Of a stretch of 64,000 nucleotides of DNA, positions 1 to 12,088 are shown piece after piece. The notes under the pieces are model-generated. The model had not been told where the DNA came from. It saw nothing but the letters and a program-made list of their open reading frames with translations, and did not search any database. The position numbers and the translations under genes are program-made. Source of the stretch: Pseudoscleropodium purum (lineage: Eukaryota; Streptophyta; Bryopsida; Hypnales; Brachytheciaceae); the NCBI GenBank assembly GCA_963969395.1, contig OZ017803.1, positions 21,204,001-21,268,000 of the forward strand. Direction: 5' to 3'. How positions within the stretch are numbered: position 1 is the first letter of the stretch; the number at the start of each line of letters is the position of its first letter.

Positions 1-1565
1 GCCTCAATACCGCCGGCTTTCTCCTCAGTGGCATTGATTCCTTTCTCAAGCTCAGCAATGCGCTCGGCCAAAACACGTCCATGACCTGCATTCGCATCAG
101 ACTTCTTCTTCAACTCTTCAACTTCGGATTTAAGGGCGCTCGTCTTCTGCTTCTCGCTAGCAAGTGCATCAGCCAACAGGTTAGAGCGTTCAACAGATTT
201 CTTCAGCTCCTCCTTGTACTCATCAACAGAGGCCGCAGACTTGTCCTTAGCATCACCGACCTCTGTCAGCTTCGACTCCGCACCTTTGGCCTTAGATTCA
301 AGGTCGCCCGCTTTAGAATCAAGCTCAGTGGCCTTCTCCTCTGCTGGAATTGCCCGTGATTTAAAGTGATCAACCTACAAGCGAACGAAAATTGTCAGAT
401 ACGAAACCATACACATGACGATCGTTAAGGAAGCAATAGTTTGTTAACATAAATTTTTGAATACCGCTTAAATAACCAAACAATAAGAGATTTTTACCTT
501 CCCGGAAAGGTCGCCAATCTTTGATTCCTTCTTCTGAAGGACATCATCCTTCTCAACCAGCTGCTGATTAAGGTCTTCCAGCTTCATCTCTCTATCCTGC
601 ACGCCCGCGTGCACGTCTTCCAGATCCTTCTCAAATTTAGTGTTCGTTTGCTCGACATGTGCAAGCTTAGATTGGAAATCTTTCATCTTCTTCTCCGCTT
701 CCGCAAACTTCTCGTCAGACTCCTTCAATTTCAACTCCAGCTCCGCACCCTTTGCACCGGCAGCTTGAACCTGTCCCTCCAGATCCTTGACGCGAGCCTC
801 CAGCTCAGAAATCTTCCCCTTCGCCTCACGGGCTATTTTGTTCGACTTCTCCGTTTCGCCGTTAGCCATGGTGAGGGCTTGCTCGCACTTTTCGAGAGAT
901 TTCTTAAGTTTCTCATTTTCAGATTCTAGCGATGCGATTTTCTGTTTCAATAACCACCGCACGCAATCGATTAGGCAAAGCTAACCAATAGAACTTCAAA
1001 TGTCTCAGTGATTCGAAATTCCAATCTCTACGAATACACAAAGATCACTGTACTACAATTGTAATCCACCAAGAATCAGAAATCACTAACTCATCTTCTG
1101 ACTCACTGGCGAAGTAATAAAGCTTTTGGTGGGATTCAGATACAGGACAGTTTCAAGAAACAAGAAACCACTACTTATACAGCTTAAACTCTTTCAATTC
1201 CTAAATTCCAATCTCTACAAAAGAATCAAGATTACTTCAATCATTGCAGAAAATTAGAGTAATCTAAAACCAGAAATCATTAAAACATATCTTCTACTTA
1301 ATTAGCAAAAAATCTAAGCATTGATAAAAATCAAGACTCAGACATATCACTTCAATCAAGAAACGAGGGAATTCAAAAGCAAATACAACAGACTAACCTC
1401 GTCCGCCTTCTTCCCAATGTCCGACGGCACCACCACCTGTGCCGAAACAACAGAGCTGTTCTCCGATCCTCCCATCTTATCCTGCGTCTCCTTGGCGTGC
1501 GACTCCAATTTCTGCTTGGCGAAGTTCACAGCATCCGCATTCTTCTCCGACTCCATGGCAGACAT
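1..1565 (-). CDS. coiled-coil protein, 5' part (three exons, runs off the window)
   Basis: The N-terminal part of a long, charged, heptad-rich protein. Exon 1 is 1398-1565, exon 2 is 498-941 and exon 3 is 374 down past base 1. Both introns (942-1397 and 375-497) are GT-AG and phase 0, and the three exons join into one open frame of more than 325 residues. The start is the ATG at 1563-1565; a TTG nine bases upstream is not a plausible start. The first exon is an ordinary soluble N-terminus without a signal peptide or membrane segment. Exons 2 and 3 are almost entirely Glu/Lys/Leu/Ala-rich alpha-helix, starting KIASLESENEKLKKSLEKCE and continuing with repeated LE and EL pairs typical of a parallel coiled coil. 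I do not recognise the family. It could be a structural, tethering or motor-adaptor protein; no enzymatic motif is visible. The C-terminus lies outside the window. Confidence 0.85.
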
Positions 1566-1724
1566 CTTTTCCAATCAAAACCTGATCTCAACCAAAATTA
1601 AAACTCCAAAACTTTCAACAAAAAGCGCTCCGATCTCACAACAACAATGACTCTCTCTAAACAAATCTCTGTCGAAGAATAGAAGATCCTAAGCGAATTG
1701 AAGATCAGCTTCGCTGCGGACCTT

Positions 1725-1731
1725 ACTTATA
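1725..1731 (-). promoter_or_regulatory. TATA-like box of the coiled-coil gene
   Basis: The minus strand reads TATAAGT here, about 160 bases upstream of the ATG at 1565. This is a suitable place for a plant core promoter with a 5' leader of roughly 120-130 bases. Confidence 0.4.
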
Positions 1732-1769
1732 CCGCAGTGTGCTGATTTCACCGCAAATGTGCAGTTGAT

Positions 1770-2204
1770 TGAGAAGTCCGCCACGGTTTAGGCAGGCAGA
1801 CACATGTCAAGTGGGGGCCGAGCGCCAGCTCAGACGGCGCTCTGCGCTTCCACGTCAGTTCCACGGAAGGGTCCACGCTGGCAACTCTAGTCAAGGAGGC
1901 AGGGTGTACTGTCACTGTACTGTATTGGACGGACAGACATTGTCAGTTTTTCATCCATCCATTCTCCGTTGGAGAGGATGAAATATGCCGCTTATTGTGG
2001 ACCAAAGCAACCGACAGAAGGCCTGCATGCACAAGGATATGAGTCATATGACGTTGTACACTGACACCCCCCGAAAATTGAGTACATGCATGACATGTGT
2101 GCGGCACTCAATGAAAGTGTGAGAAGTGTGTAGAATATTCTTTTGGTACTGTGAAAGATGGATGAGCATATGTACAAACCATTGACGTTAATACCTCTTT
2201 AACT
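1770..2204. other. intergenic, no gene seen
   Basis: Mixed-composition sequence upstream of the coiled-coil gene. It contains short open frames with no recognisable motif or coding bias. It probably includes distal promoter sequence. Confidence 0.5.
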
Positions 2205-3693
2205 CCTAAATGTCGAAGGCACCAAATTTTGGGTGTCGACAGTACTTTTTAGTAGTTTATATTTCTAAAAAATTCTTTTTGAAATCTAGTTTTAGCATCA
2301 AGAATCTGATTTTGAAAATAATTGATTTTGATTTTCTTATTTAACCCTATAATGTTGTCGTGGACATTAAGTATCTAATGGATGACAAGAGAATTCTCTT
2401 GTAGAGGACAAAAGTGCAACTATTCATCCTCGGAGTTTTGTTGTGAAAAAACAACATCTTCTACAGTGGTTTGATTTCCAATGAATACTTTTTCATTTTT
2501 TTAAGCAATTGATTCCCATGGTATTAAAAAATTATGATTTCTTTGGGGACCAACCCATCCTTACAAGGTTAAGATTTTATGCAAGGGTGTCTTTTGCAAT
2601 CTTGGCTTTTTGTAGTGTTGAAAGCTCTTGGAAATGAGCCTCAAATATACTAGATTTTTAAGGAAAATTCACATTAGAAATTCATTTGAAAAAATTATAG
2701 AAGAGATCTAATTTGAGAAGTCTCAAATTGATTGGAGTTATGCATGTTATGTCCTTTAATCCCTAAATGCCTAAGGCCTGTATTGAGCCTCTAGAAATTT
2801 GCTCTAAATTGAACAAAAAGCCAACATTTTGATAAGTTGTATCAACTTTTTTTGAATTGTAACCGTACAAATTCAATCTAGACATGTTAGAGATCACATA
2901 GGAAGAAAAAACACAACAATATCACTTATGAGTTGGAAGATTATAACGTTTAACCATGAGGGTGTTAAAACTATGAAAAATTTTCAATTCACTTTTCACA
3001 AGTCAAACCTAAAAAGTTGGTGACCAAAAAAATATGAGGTTTAAGGGCCTAACATAAATAACCCCAATCAATTTATGGTTTCTCAAAACCTACTCTACAA
3101 TTTTTTTAAATGAGTTTTGAATGTGATTTTTTCTTCAAGTCCTAGTGTATTTGAGGCTCATTTATAAGAGCTCTCAACTCTATAGCAAGTCAAGATTGCA
3201 ATGGGTACCCTTGCACAAAACCTTGAATAGAAAAACCACTATCATTTATTTTCAAGATCAGATTTTTGATGCTAAAACTAGACTTTAAGAAGAACTTTCT
3301 AAAAACATGAACTACTAAAAATAGCAGCTTGGTTAGGTTTTATTTAACTTGAAAGTTTTGCAAACACTAGATTTTGGTGCCTCGGGTAGTTAGGGGTTAA
3401 CCTTATATTTTTTGGTGACGAATTTTTTTTATTTGACATGTGAAAAAAGAATTAAAAGACTTCAAATCACTTTCACAATTTTAACACCTTCATAATCAAC
3501 CATTATAATCTTTCAATTTGTAAGTGATATTGTTGTGTTTTCTTTTTCTATGTGATCACTAACATGTCTAGTTTGAATTTATATCATTATAATTCAAAAA
3601 ACATTGATACGACTTATGAAAATGTTGACTTTTTGTTCAATTTAGAACAAATTCCTAAAAGCTTACAAAAGGCCTTGTACATCTAGGGATTAA
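2205..3693. repeat. compound inverted repeat with order A-B-rcA-rcB
   Basis: Block A (2205-2754) is repeated in inverted orientation at 3044-3400. Block B (2755-3043) is repeated inverted at 3395-3693. The order on the plus strand is therefore A, B, reverse A, reverse B, not the mirror order expected of a simple hairpin. Each block begins with a version of TTAAYCCCTAAATGCC followed by AAGGC. Block A is longer than its partner because about 220 bases at 2335-2555 are inserted. That insert carries, inverted, the segment also found near 18280, 25510 and 36130. No ORF spans the region. Confidence 0.75.
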
Positions 3694-3935
3694 TCTTCAA
3701 ATTCTAAAAATCTCAAGGCCATTTTTTTGGTCAAAAAATACTCAAAACAACCATTTCTATTACAAAGTGCAAAATTCTTAACAAAAATTGTTCGTTTTTA
3801 CGTATCCAATTGCAAGATCTTGCACTAGATTCAGTAGATTGGTATTAAAATGTTTGGAAGAAATTTTAGAAATTTTGACCATATTAATTATATAATATAA
3901 GCATTAACATTCAAAGTAAAGAAAAAAAAAATTGC
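3693..3935 (+). repeat. dispersed repeat R1, short copy
   Basis: It starts with a TTAATC...AAGGCC header and shares the middle motifs (a ...GATCTTG... block, an ...AATTTTGACCAT... block, and an AGCATT/CATTCAAAGT block) with copies at 5160-5880, 20190-21130 and 58485-59290. AT-rich and non-coding. Confidence 0.55.
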
Positions 3936-5159
3936 TCTCAGATTGATTAGATTACGAGATTGTTTAGCATTCTCAAAGCATTGCAAATATAAACTAGTGA
4001 TTTGTGAATGTTGCAATGATTCAAAATCTAATGAGGTAGGAATACCATAAATCATGTCAATTCAAAGGCATTTTCAGTGTACCTAATCTTGTCATTTTGA
4101 GGCATAAATGACAAAAGTATGTATAGTGAAACCGTTTATGGATCAATATGGTGTATGACATTTCTACCTTACTATTAGAAGCATACACAACGTTCTTGAA
4201 GAGAAGTAACTTCAACATTTGCAAGTATATCAAAAAAATTCTTGCTTTCAATGACTTGTATTGAGGTATATACATGTACAATTGCCACTTGAATAGAATG
4301 CATGGTGTAATGCATGGTGTATTGTACGATACATAATTTACGTCAATTGAGCTTCTAACATATAGATGTCTACATTTTTTTTGCACAATCTTAATTCTAA
4401 AAAGATGGATTCATGACAATTTTTTTCAAACTTCAAAGATCTCGGCTATCTTTATACTAACAATGGCTCTTAAACATAACTATTTAGACACATCAAAAAT
4501 TGTCATAACTAATTGAAAAATTAGATTTTTTTCAACTAATTTTAGACATGTTGAAGTACAAGGAATACAATAGTATAAGATGATTTTTCAAAAAATTGAA
4601 AAGAATTTTTAATTTTTTAAGAATTTAATCAAATTTATTAATGAATTTTTTTTTAATACAAGTGAATCTTTTTCAAGATGTTTAAATAATTGAAATGAGA
4701 ATTCTCATTTAAATTTTTTTTGGTAAGAATTTTACAAATGTGAATTTATTGAGTGAAATATTTTTAACTAAAGTATGATTCCAACTAATTACATTTCTAA
4801 CAATTCACTCCCCAAATCTCTAAAGAATTATGAAAAATTAATATAAGAACATTTTATATGATTTCAAAATTTCCACAATTTTTAAATATTTTTACAGTGA
4901 ATTATAAAAAGTATAAGAATGTAGAGTCATATTTTAGACATTAATATTTCATTAAATAAAATTTGTAAATTTGTAAAATTCTTACTATAAAATTCTAAAA
5001 AGAATTTTTGTTTCATGTTCTAAAAAATTGTAAATTTTTTTGTTGTATGAAAAAAACTCACTAATAAATTTGATCAAATTTTTAAAAAATAAAAAATTAT
5101 TTAAAAAAATTTGAAAGTTTATTCTTAAGCAAGTGTGTTATTTATAGTACAATATATTC
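3936..5159. other. very AT-rich spacer, no gene seen
   Basis: Long A and T runs with stop-ridden frames throughout. The single minus-strand frame near 4057-4386 has no recognisable motif and the composition of its surroundings. Confidence 0.5.
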
Positions 5160-5880
5160 AAAAGCCTTAGGCCTTTCTACCATCAAAAAACTAATTCAAA
5201 ATTGCCATTTCTATTGTACAGAGCAAAAAAGCCTAGTGTAAGAATGTGTTGAAGAAATTTAAGGAACTTTGACCATGTTTGTTGCAAGATATTTGCATTT
5301 AAAGTAATAAAAATAACATTTTTTGGACCTTATTCAACTAGATATTTTGACTTTGAATATTCTAAGCTTTGAATTTTTGCATAACTGATTATTAATTTTT
5401 AATTTTGAAGAATTGAATTAAAAGTCTTGAAAAAAAATTAAAAATAGTACATTTAATTTTCACTCATTGAAAAATTATTAAGTAGAAATACTTGGTTTAA
5501 GATTGAAGGGAAAAGTAAACTTTTAATAGTTCTAAGATGGAATTGAAAGACACTAATCTCAATGGTGAGATTGTTCTACACAAAGATCTTAACCTTGTTA
5601 AACTTTTTTTCTTGAAAATTGTAGAATTTGAATTAAAAAATAAATCCTACAAGTTATTTTTTCAAGAAGATCTATGAAAAACAAAATTGTCTATAACTTT
5701 TACATCACTAATCCAAATGGAATAAATCAAAGCTTCTATATAGATAAAAATAGAATCTATGAAATATCTATTTTATATTTTATATTTTTAGCTTTTGAAT
5801 TTTTGAATTTTTTGCCAACTAAACAAAAATTTGGGCTTATTGTGCTAGAAATTTTGGGCTTGCATGCCAATTGAAAAAAA
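5160..5880 (+). repeat. dispersed repeat R1, long copy
   Basis: Aligns by eye over about 700 bases, in the same orientation, with 58485-59290. Shared landmarks include TCAAGAAGAT followed by a block on AAACAAGATTGTCT, and AATCAAAGCTT. The copies are clearly diverged, so this is an old repeat. It has no coding capacity. Confidence 0.7.
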
Positions 5881-8440
5881 AATCTTAAAAAGTTAATGTG
5901 TTTTTCTATCTTTACAAAAAAATTTAGAAAATTATGACAAATATTGAGACTATAGGAGCAAGGGTTGTTATTATGTGAGCATAGGAGTGTGAGCTCATAA
6001 GCTTAGAATAATACAAACCTCTATTGTAAGTGTATAAACTATAGAAATTGTCTATGATTACAAGGGATATATGTTACAAATACCCATATTATAGGTGTTT
6101 TTGATACATACACTTTCTACAGTGTAGGGTATATATATTATAGATACCTATATTGTAGGCTCAATGCTCACAAACTCACATTCTTGGGCTCACATACTAG
6201 CGCTACTATTGCTATAGGAGCTTACCCAAATCCATTTGTTCCTTGAGAGGACAATGACACTTGAAGGGTTTAAATCTCTAATTCTTCACTTAGCTAAGGC
6301 AATTTTGTAAGTGTACAAAACATTTTGAAAGCTACTCTATACTCCCATTTTGCTACTACACAATATAAATGGTAGCTTTGAGTGTTCTTTGACAAAAAGA
6401 AAAGGCCTTGATCCTTTACAGTTTACACCATTAAAAGTTAAGCAAAGAGTAATCAGCAAGCTGCACATATCTTGCCAATATGGTTCACTAAAGGCGTCCC
6501 ATCTGCATGGGCACATACTGTTATGATCCAAATGAGCTGAATGAAAATCGTATCGAGTCTTTGTTGAACATTGTCGTTAATTTATTTCTGAAATTTCATG
6601 ATTAATTTTTTAGAGTTTGACTACATGGTCTGATGGTCACAAGCTCCATCCTCCCAAGGATAAACGGGAGACGAGGATTGATGTATTCCTTGTTTGATCG
6701 GGAAACAACCTCGTTTGCTTTCCACTGGTATTGTGAATCCTCGATATCATTGTCATTTTCTTAGCCTTGCGTCAGCGCCAAATTGCTCAACACAAACACT
6801 GCTATTCCCGACCGGTGCCAAACCTCATTTCACTCAATTTAGACACCAAAAGTACTCCTTAAGGTAGGTGATACTGAACTGTTAAGGCCCTCATCCCATG
6901 ATCACCTGTACTAACCCTTGTTACCAGCAGCGACTCATCTATTCTTTTACTTCGTAATACTTGGTTGGACTTATTGGCAAGTGGTGCATAAATGACCTTT
7001 CTAATTGCCTATCTTTGAATGGAAGTTACTACCATAAAACAACTTCCCACTTTGAAATTGCATATGAAATTCATACATGATATTACTCAAAAATTCATCC
7101 CAACAAATTCAGCTCTTGTAGGGATCCAAAGATCTCTCCACTACTCTCCACATCTCCAAACTATCTTGCTCCTACATAATTATGTTAAATGCCTTCAAGT
7201 GTCGCAAATAGTATCCTATACCTTCAATCCTCAAAATCCACATCTTCATGCACCCACAACTTAATATCTGAAACTTGCATGTTTGACAACTCTCAGCTTG
7301 TTTCCGAGATTTTCCGGCAATCTTCCGGAGATGTAAAAAGCAGAACATATCACAAGGACAGCTAAGAATCCAACCCACCATGCCTGCCTTGGTATCCCCA
7401 AGAACACTTCCTCGCACACTGCATTTCAAATCGAAAGTTGTCACTGAGAAGCTGATGCATGACGAGTGGGATAAAAGAAATTGCAAAAACTAATGCATCA
7501 ATGGAAGACTGGATGTCGAAAATTGACGTTAACCTCATTGGCAGTGTACTAATACTTGTACCCAGAACTAAGTTAATTAATTATTACATGTCTATCATGT
7601 GCACTTCATCATCTTCATCATCAAGCGATGAAGTATACACAACATGTTTATGAGTAGCCTAGCTGAATCTTCGACATGGCCTAACTACACAAACAGTTTT
7701 GCAACCATACAACAATTATGAATTCATGCAATCATTTTTTCTCCAAGTTCACTGCTGAGAGTAAAGGATATTGAATATTAACTCATCGAAAAAGCAAAGT
7801 AATTTTAAAGGAGATCATTCATGATTCGGTTGGTATTTCGTAGTGAGTCTAATATATGACTTCACTAGGAGCTGTGAATCCAGCTTCAAATGCATCCAGT
7901 GAAGCTAGCTTCATGAAACCTCATCTGTGACAGTTCATCGCGGTAACCTCGATCTACTGTAGTGATCTCATTTCTCCATAACTCACTGAATTCTCAACTA
8001 GGAACAGATTAGGGGTACTGGTACCTTCCGAAAACGGGCACTGGAGATATTAACCGAAGTTTGGAAATTGAATATACAGAAGCGACCAATTAACGAAAAT
8101 GTCAATTCAATTAATTAAACTGTATGTCATGAAGACGTGCCAGCCTAACAATGTCGTACTCGGGCAGACATCATCGGAAGCCAAAGAATAATAAAATTCA
8201 TGAATGTCGCCATCCCGACCTGATTGAAGAGGGGGCATGAATCAAACTAACTAGCTACGAATGCACGCACCGATTGGAAAAACCACTTCTGGAATCGTCG
8301 GGTCTCGGACCAATCCTGGCGTGGAAAGAATGGTTTCTACATAATTTCTAACTGATGGTAAACAAATAACATTGTACTGGTCGTGCCCGCCATTTCGGTG
8401 GCTCCTGGCCATCAATTCAAATAATGGCCCAGTGGCTACC
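5881..8440. other. intergenic, AT-rich then mixed, no gene seen
   Basis: 5881-6530 is AT-rich. From about 6540 to 8440 the composition is more mixed and resembles gene-flanking DNA, and the last part is downstream of the peroxidase. I found no domain, tRNA or splice-consistent exon chain. A few short ORFs near 7019-7650 show no motifs. Confidence 0.5.
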
Positions 8441-9430
8441 TTAGTTCACGGAACTGCACACTCGCCGAATCTCGCCGGAGCTACCCGTGAGCACGTCGAT
8501 CTTGCTCATGGCCACCATAGCCTTGGCGAAGTTTGAGTTGAACGTGGCCATGTTAGTGTTTGCGCGCACTGATCCTTTGGTACGCGAGTCCATCCACATG
8601 CTCTGATCGGAAGTCAGCAAGCCGAGTTTGTTCACGATGTTCTTGAAGTACTGCGAGTCGAACTTCCTGGGAGAAACCAAATCCAGGTTGACGTCGACGT
8701 TGGTAATACCAGCCACTGGGCACTTCTTCAACAAGGAATTTGCGAAGGAGGATGGGAGTGTGGGATCGACTTTCTCCCCATGGAGGCGGTCGTCGAAGGT
8801 CAAGCAAGGCGCGAGGCCGATGGTGTGCGCACCAGCCAGGGCCACCATCTGCGCGGCGTTCAGACCCTTCTTCTGGAAAGTCTTCAACAACACAGGCACC
8901 GTGTTGTTGGGAGTCATGAGATTGGCCGCCACCTCAGAAGACCTGGAAACTGTGCCGTCGCGACGTCCAGCGGGCACGGTCCAGCCTTGTCCTCCCGTCA
9001 ACTTCACGGTGTCGCGCACGGCGAACTGCAGCACGTCGGAGCAGGAAACGGTGCCCGGGCAGGCCTTCTCCACGGCTGCCTTGGCGGCGTCGATGGCGTC
9101 GAAGCCGTGGAGGCCGGAATTGATGATGTTGGTTTTCTCGGAGCTGGATCCGTCGAGTAGCAAGGACGCGTCGCAGCCGCGGACGAAGCAATCGTGGTAG
9201 GCGAGGCGGAGGACGCCGGGCGCGACAGTGGGGTCCCTCTGGAACGACTTCAGCATGGACTCGTAGATGATGGTTTCCACGTTGGGGCACGAGTGCTGGT
9301 AGAAGCCTTCTTGGCATCCACCTCCACTGGAACCGGAGAAGCTCCGTCTAGCGGAGACGGGTGCGCTCATCAAGCTCAGAATGGCCAACATGGCCACCCA
9401 GCCCGCGATTGCAGACCGCGAAACACCCAT
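8441..9430 (-). CDS. class III (secretory) peroxidase
   Basis: A 329-residue intronless gene for a haem peroxidase that oxidises phenolics with hydrogen peroxide in the cell wall or vacuole. The chosen ATG (9428-9430) begins a clear signal peptide, basic MGVSRSAIAGW and then a hydrophobic core ending near VSA at residue 27. An upstream ATG at 9550 would add 40 residues and bury the signal peptide. The mature protein shows the family hallmarks: CQEGFYQHSCPN near residues 39-50, distal Arg75 and His79 in LRLAYHDCFVRGCDAS, the first calcium-site residues D80 and D87, the GRRDG block near 155-159, and proximal His202 in ALAGAHTIG. The distal site reads RLAYHDC where most relatives have RLHFHDC. 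Length and cysteines match the family. No frame damage is seen, so it is probably functional. Isoform and substrate cannot be inferred. Confidence 0.97.
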   Translation of the reverse strand: MGVSRSAIAGWVAMLAILSLMSAPVSARRSFSGSSGGGCQEGFYQHSCPNVETIIYESMLKSFQRDPTVAPGVLRLAYHDCFVRGCDASLLLDGSSSEKTNIINSGLHGFDAIDAAKAAVEKACPGTVSCSDVLQFAVRDTVKLTGGQGWTVPAGRRDGTVSRSSEVAANLMTPNNTVPVLLKTFQKKGLNAAQMVALAGAHTIGLAPCLTFDDRLHGEKVDPTLPSSFANSLLKKCPVAGITNVDVNLDLVSPRKFDSQYFKNIVNKLGLLTSDQSMWMDSRTKGSVRANTNMATFNSNFAKAMVAMSKIDVLTGSSGEIRRVCSSVN

Positions 9431-9648
9431 CGTTCCAACCGTCGACGGCGAAGTTGGAGAATGCACTGAAATTGAACGACCTGAAAGCAGTGCTACGGTG
9501 TATACAGTATACGAGAGCTCAATCTCAATCGAATTCAGGAAGCCCTGCAATCTGGTGTACCTAGCCTTGAGCTGAAAGCCTGAAAGTTTGAAGTTGCTGA
9601 GAGACTGGAAGTTATTGATTGATGAGAAACCGAAGCGTCTACCTCGGA

Positions 9649-9654
9649 TTTATA
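9649..9654 (-). promoter_or_regulatory. TATA box of the peroxidase gene
   Basis: The minus strand reads TATAAA here, about 220 bases upstream of the preferred ATG. This placement puts the upstream in-frame ATG at 9550 in the leader, as a possible alternative start. Confidence 0.5.
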
Positions 9655-9920
9655 CTTGCATGCATGGCTCAGTCCCGCCCACACTTAATCAGTCGGCTTG
9701 TCTTTCCACACGTACAGTCGTACACCTGAAGTGACCAGACTCTCCGAGTCCTTGACGAAGCGTAAGTGCGTCACGAACTTTCGACGACTGTCCTCTGCTT
9801 GATGTCATTCCGGGGTTGACAATTTTTCAAATCCCCTTCAATTTGTCTAGTACCAAATCTCCACAACCCACCTGGCAAGTTTCATCCCGTTGCACCAGTC
9901 GATCTCTTCCGTCGATTCGG

Positions 9921-10129
9921 GCCGGGGTGAATCGATCCCCTTGCTCGCCACCCCAAGTTAATCCAGGAGAAGACATGTAAAAAAAAAGACCCCCGGCTTG
10001 ATCAATTTATCTTCTACACGTCACCCAAATAATTTGGGTCCTCTCAATGCAAATATGATTTCAAAATTTGCAAATTTTATTATGCGTGGCAAATGAAAAA
10101 TTTCAGCGAGGGGGTCAGTACACCCCGGC
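9921..10129. mobile_element. small inverted-terminal-repeat element flanked by 29-bp direct repeats
   Basis: The left end reads GCCGGGGTG and the right end CACCCCGGC, a perfect 9-bp inverted pair. The flanks 9892-9920 and 10129-10158 are near-identical direct repeats built on GTCGATCTCTTC. A related segment lies at 10827-11061. Non-coding. Confidence 0.5.
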
Positions 10130-10318
10130 ACCCGTCGATCTCTTCAGTCGATCCGTTCCAATTTTCTCCGTGCTGTGTTAAATTTTCGGCGTAGTTAGCG
10201 ATTTCATCTCCCTTCGCTACCATGGAATTCAAGAAATTTTTACTTGAAATCCGGCTCGTTCCGGTAAGTAGCGTGGTAAGGATTTGCTGAAAGCGGTTTT
10301 GAAGTCCCTTTCATGAGT

Positions 10319-10826
10319 AGGACCCTGGAGTGTGACTTTGGATCTTGTTTATAATAATTTATGAACTTTTCTCGTTGATAAGCGGCAGAGAGCGTGAAAG
10401 TACGCTAATTATGGGGAACTGAAGTGGGGCATTTCATGGGGCGCGAGAGGGGAGAGAAGAGCTCATTCAGATTCTAATTTTAATTATTTTCTGGACACAA
10501 ATTGAGAGAAGAGCAGTTTCTGAATTGCTGCGTTATGGGAAGGCCGGGTTGGACTTGGGATTCATGAGCGCGGGGTTAGGCGGTTGAATTGTTGAATTGG
10601 ATTGACAGAGTGGCGGCCGGTAGTTGCGCATGTGCGTTTGCTAGCTTGATGTGGGTTTAGAAATAAGAGTGACGATCAGTACGAAACTGACGCAGCTTGG
10701 TTGCAGTTGAGGGACGCTCATGGAAACAGTGCAACTTGGTGATAATTACCATTCAATCTTGACTGGGTTGGATGCTCAGGCGTCGTCGTGGGGAAGAATT
10801 AGTGCGTGTACGTAATACCCTGGTAG
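10319..10826 (+). repeat. duplicated segment D1, copy 1
   Basis: Repeated in direct orientation at 12089-12606 with roughly 90% identity by eye, including long shared stretches on GAGGGACGCTCATGGAAACA. GC content is higher than in the spacers. No convincing ORF. Copy 1 continues after 11062, where the match to copy 2 resumes. Confidence 0.8.
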
Positions 10827-11061
10827 GGCCGGGGTGAACCGAACTGACCCCATCGCTCGCCCCTTCGAAGTCAATCCACGGGTGCATCCACGGGTGCATG
10901 TGAAGAAAGACCCCTATTCTGTGCTTCGTTAATTTATCTTCTACACCTCTCTCAGTGTAGCTAATTTTAGGGCCTGAATTACAAATATGAATTCAAAATT
11001 TGCAAATTTTTTCATTTGTGGCAAATAAAAAACTTCAGGATTTTCTCTAAGGGACAAGCAA
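10827..11061. mobile_element. 235-bp insertion in D1 copy 1, flanked by GGTAG
   Basis: The sequence interrupts D1 copy 1 exactly where copy 2 runs straight through at 12606. GGTAG occurs on both sides (10822-10826 and 11062-11066). Its left part resembles 9921-10129, beginning GGCCGGGGTGAA and sharing the TTTATCTTCTACAC and CAAATATGA blocks. Copy 2 serves as the empty site. Confidence 0.55.
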
Positions 11062-11312
11062 GGTAGTACTTGAGAACTACTTATTTAATTAATATGGGAT
11101 GGAGTAATAATGAGATATTTCATTAAAATGGCAGTATTCCACTAACTTGACACTTTTTAGTTCAAGACTTGCGTTCTAAACTATATACCTGTCCTAAATT
11201 TCAGGGTTTGAAGGTCTGAAATCTATACCAATCTTAGAAAATTCATGTAAAAATGTTGAAGCCTTGAAGGGATGCCGCCATTTTAACAAAATAGTAGTTA
11301 ATAATAGTAATT

Positions 11313-12046
11313 GGGATTCATTGCAAGAAACACTTGTTGTTTTGTATATCTTTTTCTTGAAAAGTGAAAACTGTGTTTTTATCACAAAGTACTATGAATA
11401 TTACAAGTACTACGCAACAGAACATCTCAATCATTGATTGAAAAAATCGATAACAAATAATACTCTTGAACTACTTGCGAGTATTCAAACAATATTGTGG
11501 GAAAAAAAATTGTCACAAAAAGTAGAAACAGTGAGATATAATTTAATATTAAATAAAAAATCATGAATTAAAAAAAGAAAAATTGGTCATTTGAGAGGAC
11601 TTGATGGTGATCAAAATTAACCAAAAAAGTAAAGTTGACACCACTTTCAAATTTCAATATTCAAAAGTGCTCGTGCAAGGGAGTCCTATTTGCATAGGCC
11701 TAGAAGATATAAAATAATATATTTTTAGTAGCCCCTTAGTAGGCATATGCCCATCTAGTGTAGAAATAGACCCCCAAAATTTCAACCTTAAATCATTCAA
11801 TATGGGTACTCCAAACATAGTGAAAACCCTTGAATCTCAAAATGTGACAATTCAACAAAATTGAATTATAGATATAAAATAATTTTTTTTAATTTAAAAA
11901 AAATAAGGCATCTAATTACCATCAAGTTAAATATCTCCAATAACTATTTCAAGTTTTAGGACTTGGGATTAAAAATTTGTACTGAAAAACAACAACGTCA
12001 CTCCAACTGTGACGGAAAATAGGACCAATATTTTTTGCAATGACCC
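11313..12046. mobile_element. GGGTSATTGC-family element, diverged copy
   Basis: The left end has TTCATTGCAAGAAACACTTG at 11317-11336. The right end is GCAATGACCC at 12037-12046, and its reverse complement GGGTCATTGC matches the family terminus. Internal sequence 11570-11900 is homologous to 24345-24640 inside another member. I cannot see a convincing target duplication for this copy. No transposase is encoded. Confidence 0.5.
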
Positions 12047-12088
12047 TTCGGGGATTATGTGAATGTGCAAACAGACTTGTGGCTTAAA

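Noticed and set aside
8628..9200. Long plus-strand ORFs opposite the peroxidase (also 8780-9160 and 9194-9469)
   Set aside because: Antisense shadows of a GC-rich real gene; no motifs of their own.
9431..9550. N-terminal extension of the peroxidase to the upstream ATG
   Set aside because: It would place 40 residues before a good signal peptide. The shorter start fits the family.
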